A DNA stretch of 10,438 bases from an uncultured Aliterella sp. (GTDB lineage: Bacteria > Cyanobacteriota > Cyanobacteriia > Cyanobacteriales > Chroococcidiopsidaceae), in assembly GCA_905479905.1 (NCBI GenBank), contig CAJQOK010000545.1, forward strand, positions 1 through 10,438, in the 5' to 3' direction. The notes beneath the pieces are model-generated. The model searched no databases. It was given only the letters and a program-made list of their open reading frames with translations, and was not told the origin of the DNA. Below are positions 1 to 5,866 of this stretch, one piece after another (position 1 is the stretch's first letter; the number at the start of each line of letters is the position of its first letter). The translations under genes and the position numbers were made by a program.

Positions 1-735
1 ACATTTAGCAACTGTTTCTTTGCTGGGAATAGCGCGATCGCTTTCTAAATCTAATCTTGGCAACTCCTGCTCGAATAAGCTTGTTTGCACCGCCGTAGGT
101 ATGCTTAAATGAGCGACAAAGCCTCCCGGTTGCGCCAACCCTAAAGCAATTCTCTTAAAAATTTGCGGTAATTGCGCCGCACACTCTACAGTAGTTGCGT
201 AGTTAAACAACGCTCCCGATGTAAATATTCCTTCGCTAGGCAATGTATAAGCTGTAGTTTCTTGAATCGCCCATTTCCCCCGTTGAGGTGCGGAAGTGCA
301 AGCCGATAAAAATATTACCTTAGCTCCCTCTCCACGCGCCGCAAATAACCCGGTGAGTGCGTTTGTAATTCCTGGCCCGGCGGTAGTAAAAACTATTGTC
401 GGACGATTGGTTGCAAAGTACGCTTCAACGGCTGCAAAGGCTGCTCCGCTTTCATGGCGAAAGTTTAATACTTTCATCAGGCTGTTTGACAAAGAACCCC
501 AAACCGTTGCCATTGCGCCCCCAGCAACCCCAAAGGCGCACTCTATCCCCAGTTGTTCCAACATCGTAACTACCGCCGCAGCGACGGTAATATCTGCGTC
601 AGGTGGTGCTAATTTTGCTTCTATAGGTTGGATATAGCTGGCATCGGATTGTAGCGATTCAATGGATTCAACAGGTTCAAATCTTTGATAAGATTCAAGT
701 TCTATTGATGTTGCACGAGTATAGTTTTCAGTCAT
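1..735 (-). CDS. scyA: ThDP-dependent acetolactate synthase-like enzyme, probably ScyA (scytonemin biosynthesis), N-terminal part
   Basis: An open frame of 245 codons starts at the ATG at 735-733 and runs off the left edge without a stop. After about 45 residues of acidic, low-complexity leader, the thiamine-diphosphate PYR domain begins. It shows FGVAGGAM, RHESGAAFAA (Glu95 is the expected glutamate that activates the ThDP aminopyrimidine) and TTAGPGITNALTG. These place it in the acetolactate synthase superfamily. Housekeeping IlvB normally has a GYPGG-type loop and lacks this leader, so I favour a specialised paralogue. In known scytonemin makers, ScyA is the AHAS-like enzyme that condenses indole-3-pyruvate with p-hydroxyphenylpyruvate. 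The call to ScyA rests mainly on the divergent PAS kinase/AraC-type regulator pair next door, the arrangement I recall from Nostoc punctiforme. The ThDP-enzyme call is near certain and ScyA is likely. The cofactor-binding C-terminal domain lies outside the window. No strong Shine-Dalgarno sequence precedes the ATG. Confidence 0.78.
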   Translation of the reverse strand, partial: MTENYTRATSIELESYQRFEPVESIESLQSDASYIQPIEAKLAPPDADITVAAAVVTMLEQLGIECAFGVAGGAMATVWGSLSNSLMKVLNFRHESGAAFAAVEAYFATNRPTIVFTTAGPGITNALTGLFAARGEGAKVIFLSACTSAPQRGKWAIQETTAYTLPSEGIFTSGALFNYATTVECAAQLPQIFKRIALGLAQPGGFVAHLSIPTAVQTSLFEQELPRLDLESDRAIPSKETVAKC

Positions 736-781
736 TGCTTTTAATTACTCATAAAATTTGCTGCCGAATTTAGCGCAGAAG

Positions 782-820
782 CTAGTAGTATTTACTAGAA
801 TCGATAATAAGTAATATCAA
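782..820 (-). promoter_or_regulatory. Candidate scyA promoter with overlapping palindromic operator
   Basis: Read on the minus strand, TTGATA (820-815) is followed 17 bp later by TAGTAA (797-792), a weak -35/-10 pair about 57 bp upstream of the scyA-like start. A perfect 6-bp inverted repeat with a 5-bp spacer, CTAGTAGTATTTACTAG (782-798), covers the -10 position. A dimeric regulator bound there would block or reposition polymerase. The palindrome is directly visible. The promoter assignment is inference, because the -10 matches consensus poorly. Confidence 0.3.
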
Positions 821-1087
821 ATACTCGGTTTGAAGTTAAGACTGGTTGGTAGTTATGCTGAAGCAAAACAAGAAAATGAATATCACCAATTTCAACCCAA
901 GAATTTTTACGATATATGCAAACCTAACGAGGTGCTTCAAGTAACAAATGTAGGGGATACCAACAGGTATCTCAATGAATAATTTTTCGATTGCTATGTC
1001 AATTCTTTTGATTTCGTTAAGGCTGAAAAGCTTGCCTTTATTCAATTTAAAAATATATTCCCTTTGATAGGTACAGGGCAAAAGTAA
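815..1087 (+). pseudogene. Possible decayed reading frame interrupted by one stop
   Basis: One plus-strand frame runs from 815 to a TAA at 1085-1087 with a single internal TAA at 980-982. It has no ATG, and another stop lies just upstream (812-814). The conceptual product is polar and protein-like on both sides of the internal stop, for example EVLQVTNVGDTNRYLNE before it and FDFVKAEKLAFIQFKN after it. I recognise no family. An uninterrupted 81-codon frame on the opposite strand (836-1081) is in exact codon register with it and reads as a hydrophobic mirror, so it may be only a shadow. In AT-rich DNA a frame this short can occur by chance, so this is a tentative remnant. Confidence 0.18.
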
Positions 1088-1149
1088 GTATTTTCAATTT
1101 TAAGTACATTTGTATCTTTTACTACATAAGCCCGAAAGTAAATCTAACT

Positions 1150-1246
1150 CCCTAACTTTGCTAGGCGGTATACCTAACTTTTAAAATTTGTATTATTGAA
1201 TACTTGATTATTTAACGTAAGTTGTGTCTTTCGAGAGAAGTTAGGG
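1150..1246. repeat. Three copies of CCTAACTT in the scyA/kinase intergenic region
   Basis: CCCTAACTT occurs at 1150-1158. CCTAACTT recurs in the same orientation at 1173-1180, about 22 bp (two helical turns) further on. The exact inverted form AAGTTAGGG is at 1238-1246. The outer pair forms a perfect 9-bp inverted repeat around a 79-bp interior. No target-site duplication was seen, so a transposon origin is not supported. Spaced regulator sites are a plausible reading. This lies within 1,002 bp (736-1737) that otherwise hold no convincing intact gene, one HIP1 site (1331-1338) and the sites listed separately. Confidence 0.35.
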
Positions 1247-1508
1247 ATGATTCAAGGTAGCTATGTTGATGAATGGTTTGTTAAGAAAAATTAAATTGCT
1301 TATGGCATAAATGGTAATTCAGCGTACTTGGCGATCGCTGGGCAACCAAAAAATTATTAGTATAAATGTATTAACCAGGGTCAAAAGTATTTTTTATTTG
1401 AAATCCTGCCTTAAACCAATCGCAATTACGAAGACCTAGAGTCTTTATATACAACAAACACACGCTTTAATAAGCTTAAACTGTGGCAGATAATATTCAG
1501 TAACAGTA

Positions 1509-1539
1509 TTGACTATCAGCTTGAATTGTGTTGTATAAA
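1509..1539 (+). promoter_or_regulatory. Candidate promoter for the two-component operon
   Basis: TTGACT (1509-1514) and TATAAA (1534-1539) resemble -35 and -10 hexamers but are 19 bp apart, longer than the preferred 17. If used, they give a leader of roughly 190 nt before the kinase start, and the direct repeat at 1572-1592 would fall just downstream of the start site. Both hexamers are visible; their use is inference. Confidence 0.25.
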
Positions 1540-1571
1540 TTAGCTGCCAACTTAGGAAATTTATAAGTTAC

Positions 1572-1592
1572 ACATATCTTAGACATATCTTA
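1572..1592 (+). promoter_or_regulatory. Tandem ACATATCTTA direct repeat, 11-bp period
   Basis: ACATATCTTA occurs at 1572-1581 and again, exactly, at 1583-1592. The copies are offset by 11 bp, about one helical turn, and flanked by TTACAC-like sequence on each side. Direct repeats in phase with the helix are typical targets of response regulators and of AraC-family proteins with two HTH units. It sits about 150 bp upstream of an operon that encodes just such a regulator, so autoregulation is possible but unproven. Confidence 0.35.
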
Positions 1593-1720
1593 CACTTAAC
1601 AAAAGGAACAGGTAGCATAAAGTTTTGTTAAGCTGCTGTAAGAGTTAGGCAAAGAATAATTCAATTTGAGGTTAGTAAATAACGCATAAAAAAGCATTAC
1701 TCGTCCGTTAAAGTAATAAA

Positions 1721-1728
1721 AAGGAGGG
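1721..1728 (+). promoter_or_regulatory. Strong ribosome binding site fixing a GTG start
   Basis: AAGGAGGG at 1721-1728 lies 9 bp before the GTG at 1738. It is the best Shine-Dalgarno match in the window and supports GTG as the true start of the kinase gene. Confidence 0.75.
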
Positions 1729-1737
1729 AAAAGAACT

Positions 1738-3684
1738 GTGAGCAACAGTTATATTTCAGTTCAATCCAACTCAACAAAGTTTTCTAAACAGCCAGAACTA
1801 ACGCAATCGCAACTGACAAAAGTTATTGTAGATCGTGCGCCCGATGCTATTTTGTGTGTGGAAGCGGACGGACAAATTTTTTATGTAAATGATGTAACTT
1901 GCAATTTAACAGAGTGTTCTCGCCGAGAATTGCTATCAAAAAATTTATTAGATATAAAACTAGAAATAGATGCGGCTCAATGGGCAAAATACTGGCGCAG
2001 ATTAACGAAAGAAGATAGCATAAACTTGACATCAAAGCTCGAAACAAAAAGTGGGCGAACAATTTTTGTAGAACTTGTAGTTAACTATGTAAAAGAAAGT
2101 AAAGAATTTTGCTGTATATTTGTAAAAGAAAAAACCAACGTAGCTTTAGCATCGAAAGTAGAAGAATGTGCAACTAAGTTAATTGAGACAAACAAACAAT
2201 TAAGCCAAGAAGTTACTCGACTAAAACAAACAGAAACACAACTTGCAACTTCTCTTTCAGTATTGCAATCTACTTTAGAATCCACAGCAAACGGCATTGT
2301 TGCTTTGAGTTTTAGCGGAGAAATTCTCAGCTACAATCAAAAATTTATAGATATGTGGCAAGTTCCAACAGGGATAATGCTTTCAAAAAAGTGTTCCCAT
2401 AGCCAAAAGTTTTTTGAAAACCAAGTTAAAGATCCAGAAGCCTTTCGTAAAGCAGTGTGGTCAGAATCAATTCAATCAAAGAGCGATAATTACGAGATTT
2501 TGGAATTAATCGATGGCAGAACTTTTGCTCACCACTCCAAGGCGCAATTAATAGACGGAAAAATTATCGGTAGAGTTTGGAGTGTTTGGGATATAAGTAA
2601 ATTTAAGTCAACAAAAGAGGTATTAAAACAAAATGAACAGGGCTTTGCTACTTTAGCAGAGACAACTGAAGCAATTATGTTTATAGTTCGCTCCTGGCGT
2701 TTGCAATATGTTAATTCGGCAACGGTGGAAGTCGCAGGTTATACCAAAGAGGAGTTATTCAGTGAAAACTTTAACTTATCCCAGCTAATTGTTCGCCAAA
2801 TACCCACACAGCAAAACGGCAATCCGCAGCACCAAGAAATAGAAATTGTCACTAAAAACGGCGATAAGCGCACTTTGGCTGGATCTATTGACGGAATTGA
2901 TTTTGATGATCAACCCGCCGAACTTTTCGCCTTCATTGATATTACAGCTAGTAAGAATGCAGAAGCAGAAGTAAGACAAGCACTAGAACAAGCAAAACAA
3001 CTAAGCCAAATAAAAGAGCGTTTCGTTTCCATGTTGTGTCATCAGTTTCGTACACCCCTGAATGTGGTTTCTTTTTCCGCAGACTTGCTCAAACGTCATG
3101 TTCACCAATGGGAGGAAGACAAACAACTACCATATTTAGCGCACATTCAAGTAGCGGTAGAACAAATTGGGCAGTTATTAGAAGAAATCATGAGCTTTAG
3201 TAAGGTAAAAGCAGGAAAATTAATATGTAAGCCTAGTGAGTTTGATTTAGACCAATTTTGCCGCGATATAGTTGTACAGATGCAGTTAGCTTATAGTAAC
3301 CAAACGCAGATAGTTTTTGTAAATAAATGCGATCGCCAAGTCTACCTAGACAAACAATTATTGGAACCGATTTTAAATAACTTACTCTCAAACGCGATTA
3401 AGTATTCAAGTGCAAATAGCACCGTCACTTTTGAGATTGCTTGTACAGATGCAGAGATAAGGTTTCAAATTAGCGATCAAGGAATTGGCATCCCAGAACG
3501 CGATCGCGCCCAACTATTTGAGCCATTTCATCGCTGTAGCAATGTCGGCGATTTACCAGGTACAGGGCTAGGGCTATCAATGGTGAAAATGCTTGTAGAA
3601 GTGCATGGCGGGAGCATCTCTGTAGTTAGCGTAGGTAAAGGTAGCACCTTCACTTTTGTATTACCCTCAGAAAAAAAACCTTAA
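1738..3684 (+). CDS. Cytosolic three-PAS sensor histidine kinase
   Basis: This 648-residue hybrid-free histidine kinase autophosphorylates and should pass phosphate to the response regulator encoded 19 bp downstream. The GTG start is supported by the Shine-Dalgarno at 1721-1728. In order: PAS1 (about 28-140), a coiled coil (about 142-171), PAS2 (about 172-290), PAS3 (about 299-410), a HisKA dimerisation domain with H-box CHQFRTPLN (phospho-acceptor His435), and a HATPase domain. The HATPase has its N-box at LLSNAIKY (Asn552), G1 at DQGIGIP (Asp580) and G2 at GTGLGL (608-613). No signal peptide or membrane segment is seen, so it senses inside the cell. None of the PAS domains shows the NCRFLQ motif of flavin-binding LOV domains, and there is no GAF or phytochrome region. 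Position and architecture fit the kinase beside scyA in Nostoc punctiforme (Npun_F1277, from memory), which would make it the regulator of UV-induced scytonemin synthesis. The kinase call is very secure; the role is inferred from context. Confidence 0.93.
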   Translation: MSNSYISVQSNSTKFSKQPELTQSQLTKVIVDRAPDAILCVEADGQIFYVNDVTCNLTECSRRELLSKNLLDIKLEIDAAQWAKYWRRLTKEDSINLTSKLETKSGRTIFVELVVNYVKESKEFCCIFVKEKTNVALASKVEECATKLIETNKQLSQEVTRLKQTETQLATSLSVLQSTLESTANGIVALSFSGEILSYNQKFIDMWQVPTGIMLSKKCSHSQKFFENQVKDPEAFRKAVWSESIQSKSDNYEILELIDGRTFAHHSKAQLIDGKIIGRVWSVWDISKFKSTKEVLKQNEQGFATLAETTEAIMFIVRSWRLQYVNSATVEVAGYTKEELFSENFNLSQLIVRQIPTQQNGNPQHQEIEIVTKNGDKRTLAGSIDGIDFDDQPAELFAFIDITASKNAEAEVRQALEQAKQLSQIKERFVSMLCHQFRTPLNVVSFSADLLKRHVHQWEEDKQLPYLAHIQVAVEQIGQLLEEIMSFSKVKAGKLICKPSEFDLDQFCRDIVVQMQLAYSNQTQIVFVNKCDRQVYLDKQLLEPILNNLLSNAIKYSSANSTVTFEIACTDAEIRFQISDQGIGIPERDRAQLFEPFHRCSNVGDLPGTGLGLSMVKMLVEVHGGSISVVSVGKGSTFTFVLPSEKKP

Positions 3685-3703
3685 ATAATTGGAGTACTTA
3701 AAC

Positions 3704-4519
3704 ATGAATCAACAAACGGCTGCAAAAATTTTATTAATTGAAGATGATGCACGTACCCGCAACATCTTTATGGACTGCTTAAACGCCGAAGGTTACTGCA
3801 CAATCGGAGCAGAAGACGGTGTACAAGGGGTGACAAAAATTCAAAACCACTCCCCCGACTTAGTAATATGCGATGTAAATATGCCTAAGCTTGATGGTTA
3901 TGAAGTGCTAAAAACTCTGCGTCAAAATCCGCTTACAGCCATTACTGCGTTTATTTTTTTGACTGCAAGTGCAAGTAAAGCTGACTGGCGTAGGGGGATG
4001 GAATTAGGCGCTGATGATTATTTAACCAAGCCAACTACGGTAGAAGAACTACTAAAAGCGATCGCCACTCGATTAGAAAAACGAGCAAGTCTGCATTCGT
4101 GGTATGCAACTAAGTCTGCACCAGTAGGGGAAAAGGTAAAAGAAGCGATCGTCAATCAGTCAATTTTTCCTATTGCGCCGGAACTGCAAGATGTCTTTAA
4201 GTTTATCGAAGCCAACTATCATCAACCAATTACTTTATGCGATGTGGCTCAATTCGTTGGTTATTCACCAGCGTACTTAACCAACCGAGTAGGTAGCCAG
4301 ACAGGCTATACCGTAAATCGGTGGATTGTCGAGCGCCGCATGGTAGAAGCGCGTTCTTTACTACAAAGTACCGATCAATCGGTAGAACAAATTGCTAACG
4401 CTTTGGGTTATCAAAACACTTGCCATTTTTCCCGCCAATTTCGCCAACATCACGGCGCACCACCCCAAGCATGGCGCAAAGCTTCCCAACGTTCTGTACC
4501 AGCGTTGAGCCTTGCCTAA
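3704..4519 (+). CDS. Response regulator with AraC-type DNA-binding domain
   Basis: This 271-residue protein is the output partner of the kinase just upstream. I start it at the ATG at 3704 because GGAG (3691-3694) sits 9 bp before it; a TTG at 3689 would put that Shine-Dalgarno inside the gene. Residues about 8-122 form a receiver domain with the acidic pair Asp14/Asp15, phospho-acceptor Asp57 (CDVNMPKLDG), the switch Thr87 and Lys109 (TKP). After a linker, residues about 165-265 carry two AraC/XylS helix-turn-helix units: ITLCDVAQFVGYSPAYLTN, and SVEQIANALGYQNTCHFSRQF followed closely by a proline. REC-AraC fusions are less common than OmpR or NarL types in cyanobacteria. A regulator of this kind (Npun_F1278, from memory) accompanies scyA in Nostoc. 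It probably activates the divergent scytonemin genes and perhaps its own operon. Confidence 0.93.
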   Translation: MNQQTAAKILLIEDDARTRNIFMDCLNAEGYCTIGAEDGVQGVTKIQNHSPDLVICDVNMPKLDGYEVLKTLRQNPLTAITAFIFLTASASKADWRRGMELGADDYLTKPTTVEELLKAIATRLEKRASLHSWYATKSAPVGEKVKEAIVNQSIFPIAPELQDVFKFIEANYHQPITLCDVAQFVGYSPAYLTNRVGSQTGYTVNRWIVERRMVEARSLLQSTDQSVEQIANALGYQNTCHFSRQFRQHHGAPPQAWRKASQRSVPALSLA

Positions 4520-4529
4520 TTAGTTGTTT

Positions 4530-4558
4530 GGTAGCGGTCAACTAACCGCTACCTATGT
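4530..4558. terminator. Convergent hairpin terminator between the regulator and the BON gene
   Basis: A perfect 9-bp stem, GGTAGCGGT (4530-4538) and ACCGCTACC (4545-4553), encloses a 6-nt loop and is followed by TATGTTTT on the plus strand. It begins 10 bp after the response-regulator stop and ends just before the stop of the minus-strand gene at 4560. It can serve both, although the minus-strand side has no good T-run. Confidence 0.7.
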
Positions 4559-4559
4559 T

Positions 4560-4919
4560 TTAAGCAATCTCTACTTGATCGCTATTTACTTCTGTTGCAC
4601 CGTTGACTCTTTGAGCCACAGAAACCATTTTATTAAGAAGTTTTTGACTAGGCGCTTTACCTTTCAAAACAACAACGCTGCCAGTTTGAGCTACATAGAT
4701 AGTATCAATATCCTCTAAATCTGGCTCCTCATCAAACTCTAAAGCCACTCTTTTAGCTAGTCCGCTTTGGTCATATTCTCCACTAAGTCCCATCCGTTCG
4801 GGGGGAACAGATGTAGGCGCTTGAGATTGAGCTTGAGCAGATGGTGCTTGCTGTTGTGGAGCGTAGGAGGGAGCCGCAGATGGTTTTTCCATGCCAAACA
4901 AACGTTTTAACCAACCCAT
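4560..4919 (-). CDS. Small BON-domain protein
   Basis: This 119-residue protein has three parts. A short amphipathic start (MGWLKRLFGMEK) comes first, then a flexible stretch rich in Pro, Gln, Ala and Ser (about 13-40), then a C-terminal BON-like fold (about 50-119) with LAKRVALEF, VAQTGSVVVLKGKAP and VNGATEVNSDQVEI. BON domains are small alpha/beta modules often linked to membrane or envelope association and stress tolerance. No signal peptide is evident, so it is probably cytosolic or peripherally membrane-bound. The ATG is preceded by an AAGAGAAG-like ribosome site about 7 bp away. It converges on the two-component operon and is divergent from ilvN across 194 bp (4920-5113), which should hold both promoters, though I cannot pick out clear hexamers there. 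Function unknown; the domain call is fairly secure. Confidence 0.8.
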   Translation of the reverse strand: MGWLKRLFGMEKPSAAPSYAPQQQAPSAQAQSQAPTSVPPERMGLSGEYDQSGLAKRVALEFDEEPDLEDIDTIYVAQTGSVVVLKGKAPSQKLLNKMVSVAQRVNGATEVNSDQVEIA

Positions 4920-5113
4920 ATTTATTCTTCTCTTTTATATACACAACTTTAAATAAGCATAATTGATGCTGTTGCTACATCTATCTATCAAGAGATAAGC
5001 TTTATTTTTTCTGCCCTTTGTGACCTAATCGAGCTAGAATAAAGTGCTAAAACGGTGCTGCTTGAACTGAAGTTAGCGGTACGCGATCGCCCATCCATCA
5101 AGCCCTAATAGCC

Positions 5114-5632
5114 GTGAAACATACACTTTCAGTTTTAGTAGAAGATGAATCCGGGGTTCTTTCCCGCATTGCTGGTTTATTTGCCCGTCGCGGCTTCAAT
5201 ATCGAAAGCCTAGCTGTAGGAGCCGCCGAACAAGGGGGAATGTCTCGAATTACAATGGTTGTACCCGGTGACGAGCAGATTATTGAGCAGTTGACAAAGC
5301 AACTATATAAGCTTGTAAACGTGCTAAAAGTTCAAGATATTACTGAGATTCCGTGTGTAGAGCGAGAATTGATGCTACTGAAAGTAAACGCTAGTAGCGC
5401 CAACCGTTCGGAAATTGTCGGATTAGCGCAAATATTTCGGGCGCGAGTAGTGGATGTAGCCGAAGACTCGCTAACGTTAGAAGTTGTCGGCGATCCGGGT
5501 AAAATGGTAGCGATCGTGCAAGTATTAGAAAAGTTTGGGTTACAAGAAATTGCCCGGACTGGAAAAATTGCTCTCACCCGCGAATCGGGAGTAAATACAG
5601 AGTTGTTGAAATCTTTGCAAGCAAAAGTGTGA
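5114..5632 (+). CDS. ilvN: Acetolactate synthase small (regulatory) subunit
   Basis: This 172-residue protein is the regulatory partner of the catalytic AHAS subunit in valine, leucine and isoleucine synthesis. It stimulates the enzyme and makes it sensitive to feedback by valine. The N-terminal ACT domain (about 2-76) begins [20 protein letters not shown] and includes [10 protein letters not shown]. Gly14 and Asn29 are at the positions where changes are known to abolish valine inhibition in E. coli IlvH, so feedback control should be intact. The C-terminal domain (about 84-158) has the usual ERELMLLKV and GDPGKM segments. Length is normal for the family. The start is a GTG without a recognisable Shine-Dalgarno; the conserved N-terminus fixes it. 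It stands alone, as ilvN often does in cyanobacteria. Its catalytic partner is not visible, although the ThDP enzyme at the left edge is a homologue of that partner. Confidence 0.95.
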   Translation: MKHTLSVLVEDESGVLSRIAGLFARRGFNIESLAVGAAEQGGMSRITMVVPGDEQIIEQLTKQLYKLVNVLKVQDITEIPCVERELMLLKVNASSANRSEIVGLAQIFRARVVDVAEDSLTLEVVGDPGKMVAIVQVLEKFGLQEIARTGKIALTRESGVNTELLKSLQAKV

Positions 5633-5689
5633 AAATTGATTAATCGCCCTAAAATATTGGGGCATTGCCCAATTCAGAGATGATTTTGC

Positions 5690-5752
5690 TCCCCTAGCCC
5701 TCCAATGGCAGAATGAATCTTAAAAATCCCTAATTCTGAGGGACTTAGGGGA
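5690..5752. repeat. Long imperfect inverted repeat downstream of ilvN
   Basis: TCCCCTAGCCCTC (5690-5702) pairs with GAGGGACTTAGGGGA (5738-5752) as a 7-bp helix, one G:C pair and a 5-bp helix, with two bulged bases. An alternative inner hairpin, TCCCT (5727-5731) with AGGGA (5739-5743), competes with it. A weaker stem, ATTGGG/CCCAAT, lies just upstream at 5656-5673. C-rich/G-rich inverted repeats of this kind are common between genes in filamentous and related cyanobacteria. It may help end ilvN transcription, but no T-run follows. Confidence 0.45.
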
Positions 5753-5759
5753 CGAAGCA

Positions 5760-5824
5760 AGAATCACGAGCAAATTCCTGATGTACAGCAACACCAAGAA
5801 GACATACTTTTTTGCTGTGATTCT
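5760..5824 (+). promoter_or_regulatory. Two overlapping inverted repeats in the leader of the pentapeptide gene
   Basis: AGAATCAC (5760-5767) is perfectly complementary to GTGATTCT (5817-5824), and ACAGCAA (5785-5791) to TTGCTGT (5812-5818). The two right arms share 5817-5818, so the full helices compete, although shortened forms could stack into one long hairpin. The structure ends 42 bp before the ATG at 5867. It could be an RNA leader element or a protein-binding site. Only the complementarity is observed. Confidence 0.3.
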
Positions 5825-5866
5825 GTGGAGAATTAAATTCAACTTTTGTGAAAAGTAATAAAAACT

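Noticed and set aside
296..637. 113-codon plus-strand frame at the left edge
   Set aside because: It lies wholly antisense to the ThDP-enzyme frame, which has clear family motifs; this is a shadow.
836..1081. 81-codon minus-strand frame with an ATG
   Set aside because: No ribosome site, a very hydrophobic composition and no recognisable family. It is in exact codon register with a more protein-like plus-strand frame, as expected of a shadow.
1247..1294. 15-codon frame (MIQGSYVDEWFVKKN) right after an AAGTTAGGG box
   Set aside because: Too short to judge, with no proper Shine-Dalgarno; chance is the simpler reading.
3689..3703. Upstream TTG start for the response regulator
   Set aside because: GGAG at 3691-3694 is well placed for the ATG at 3704 and would lie inside the gene if TTG were used. 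The receiver domain also begins naturally after the ATG.
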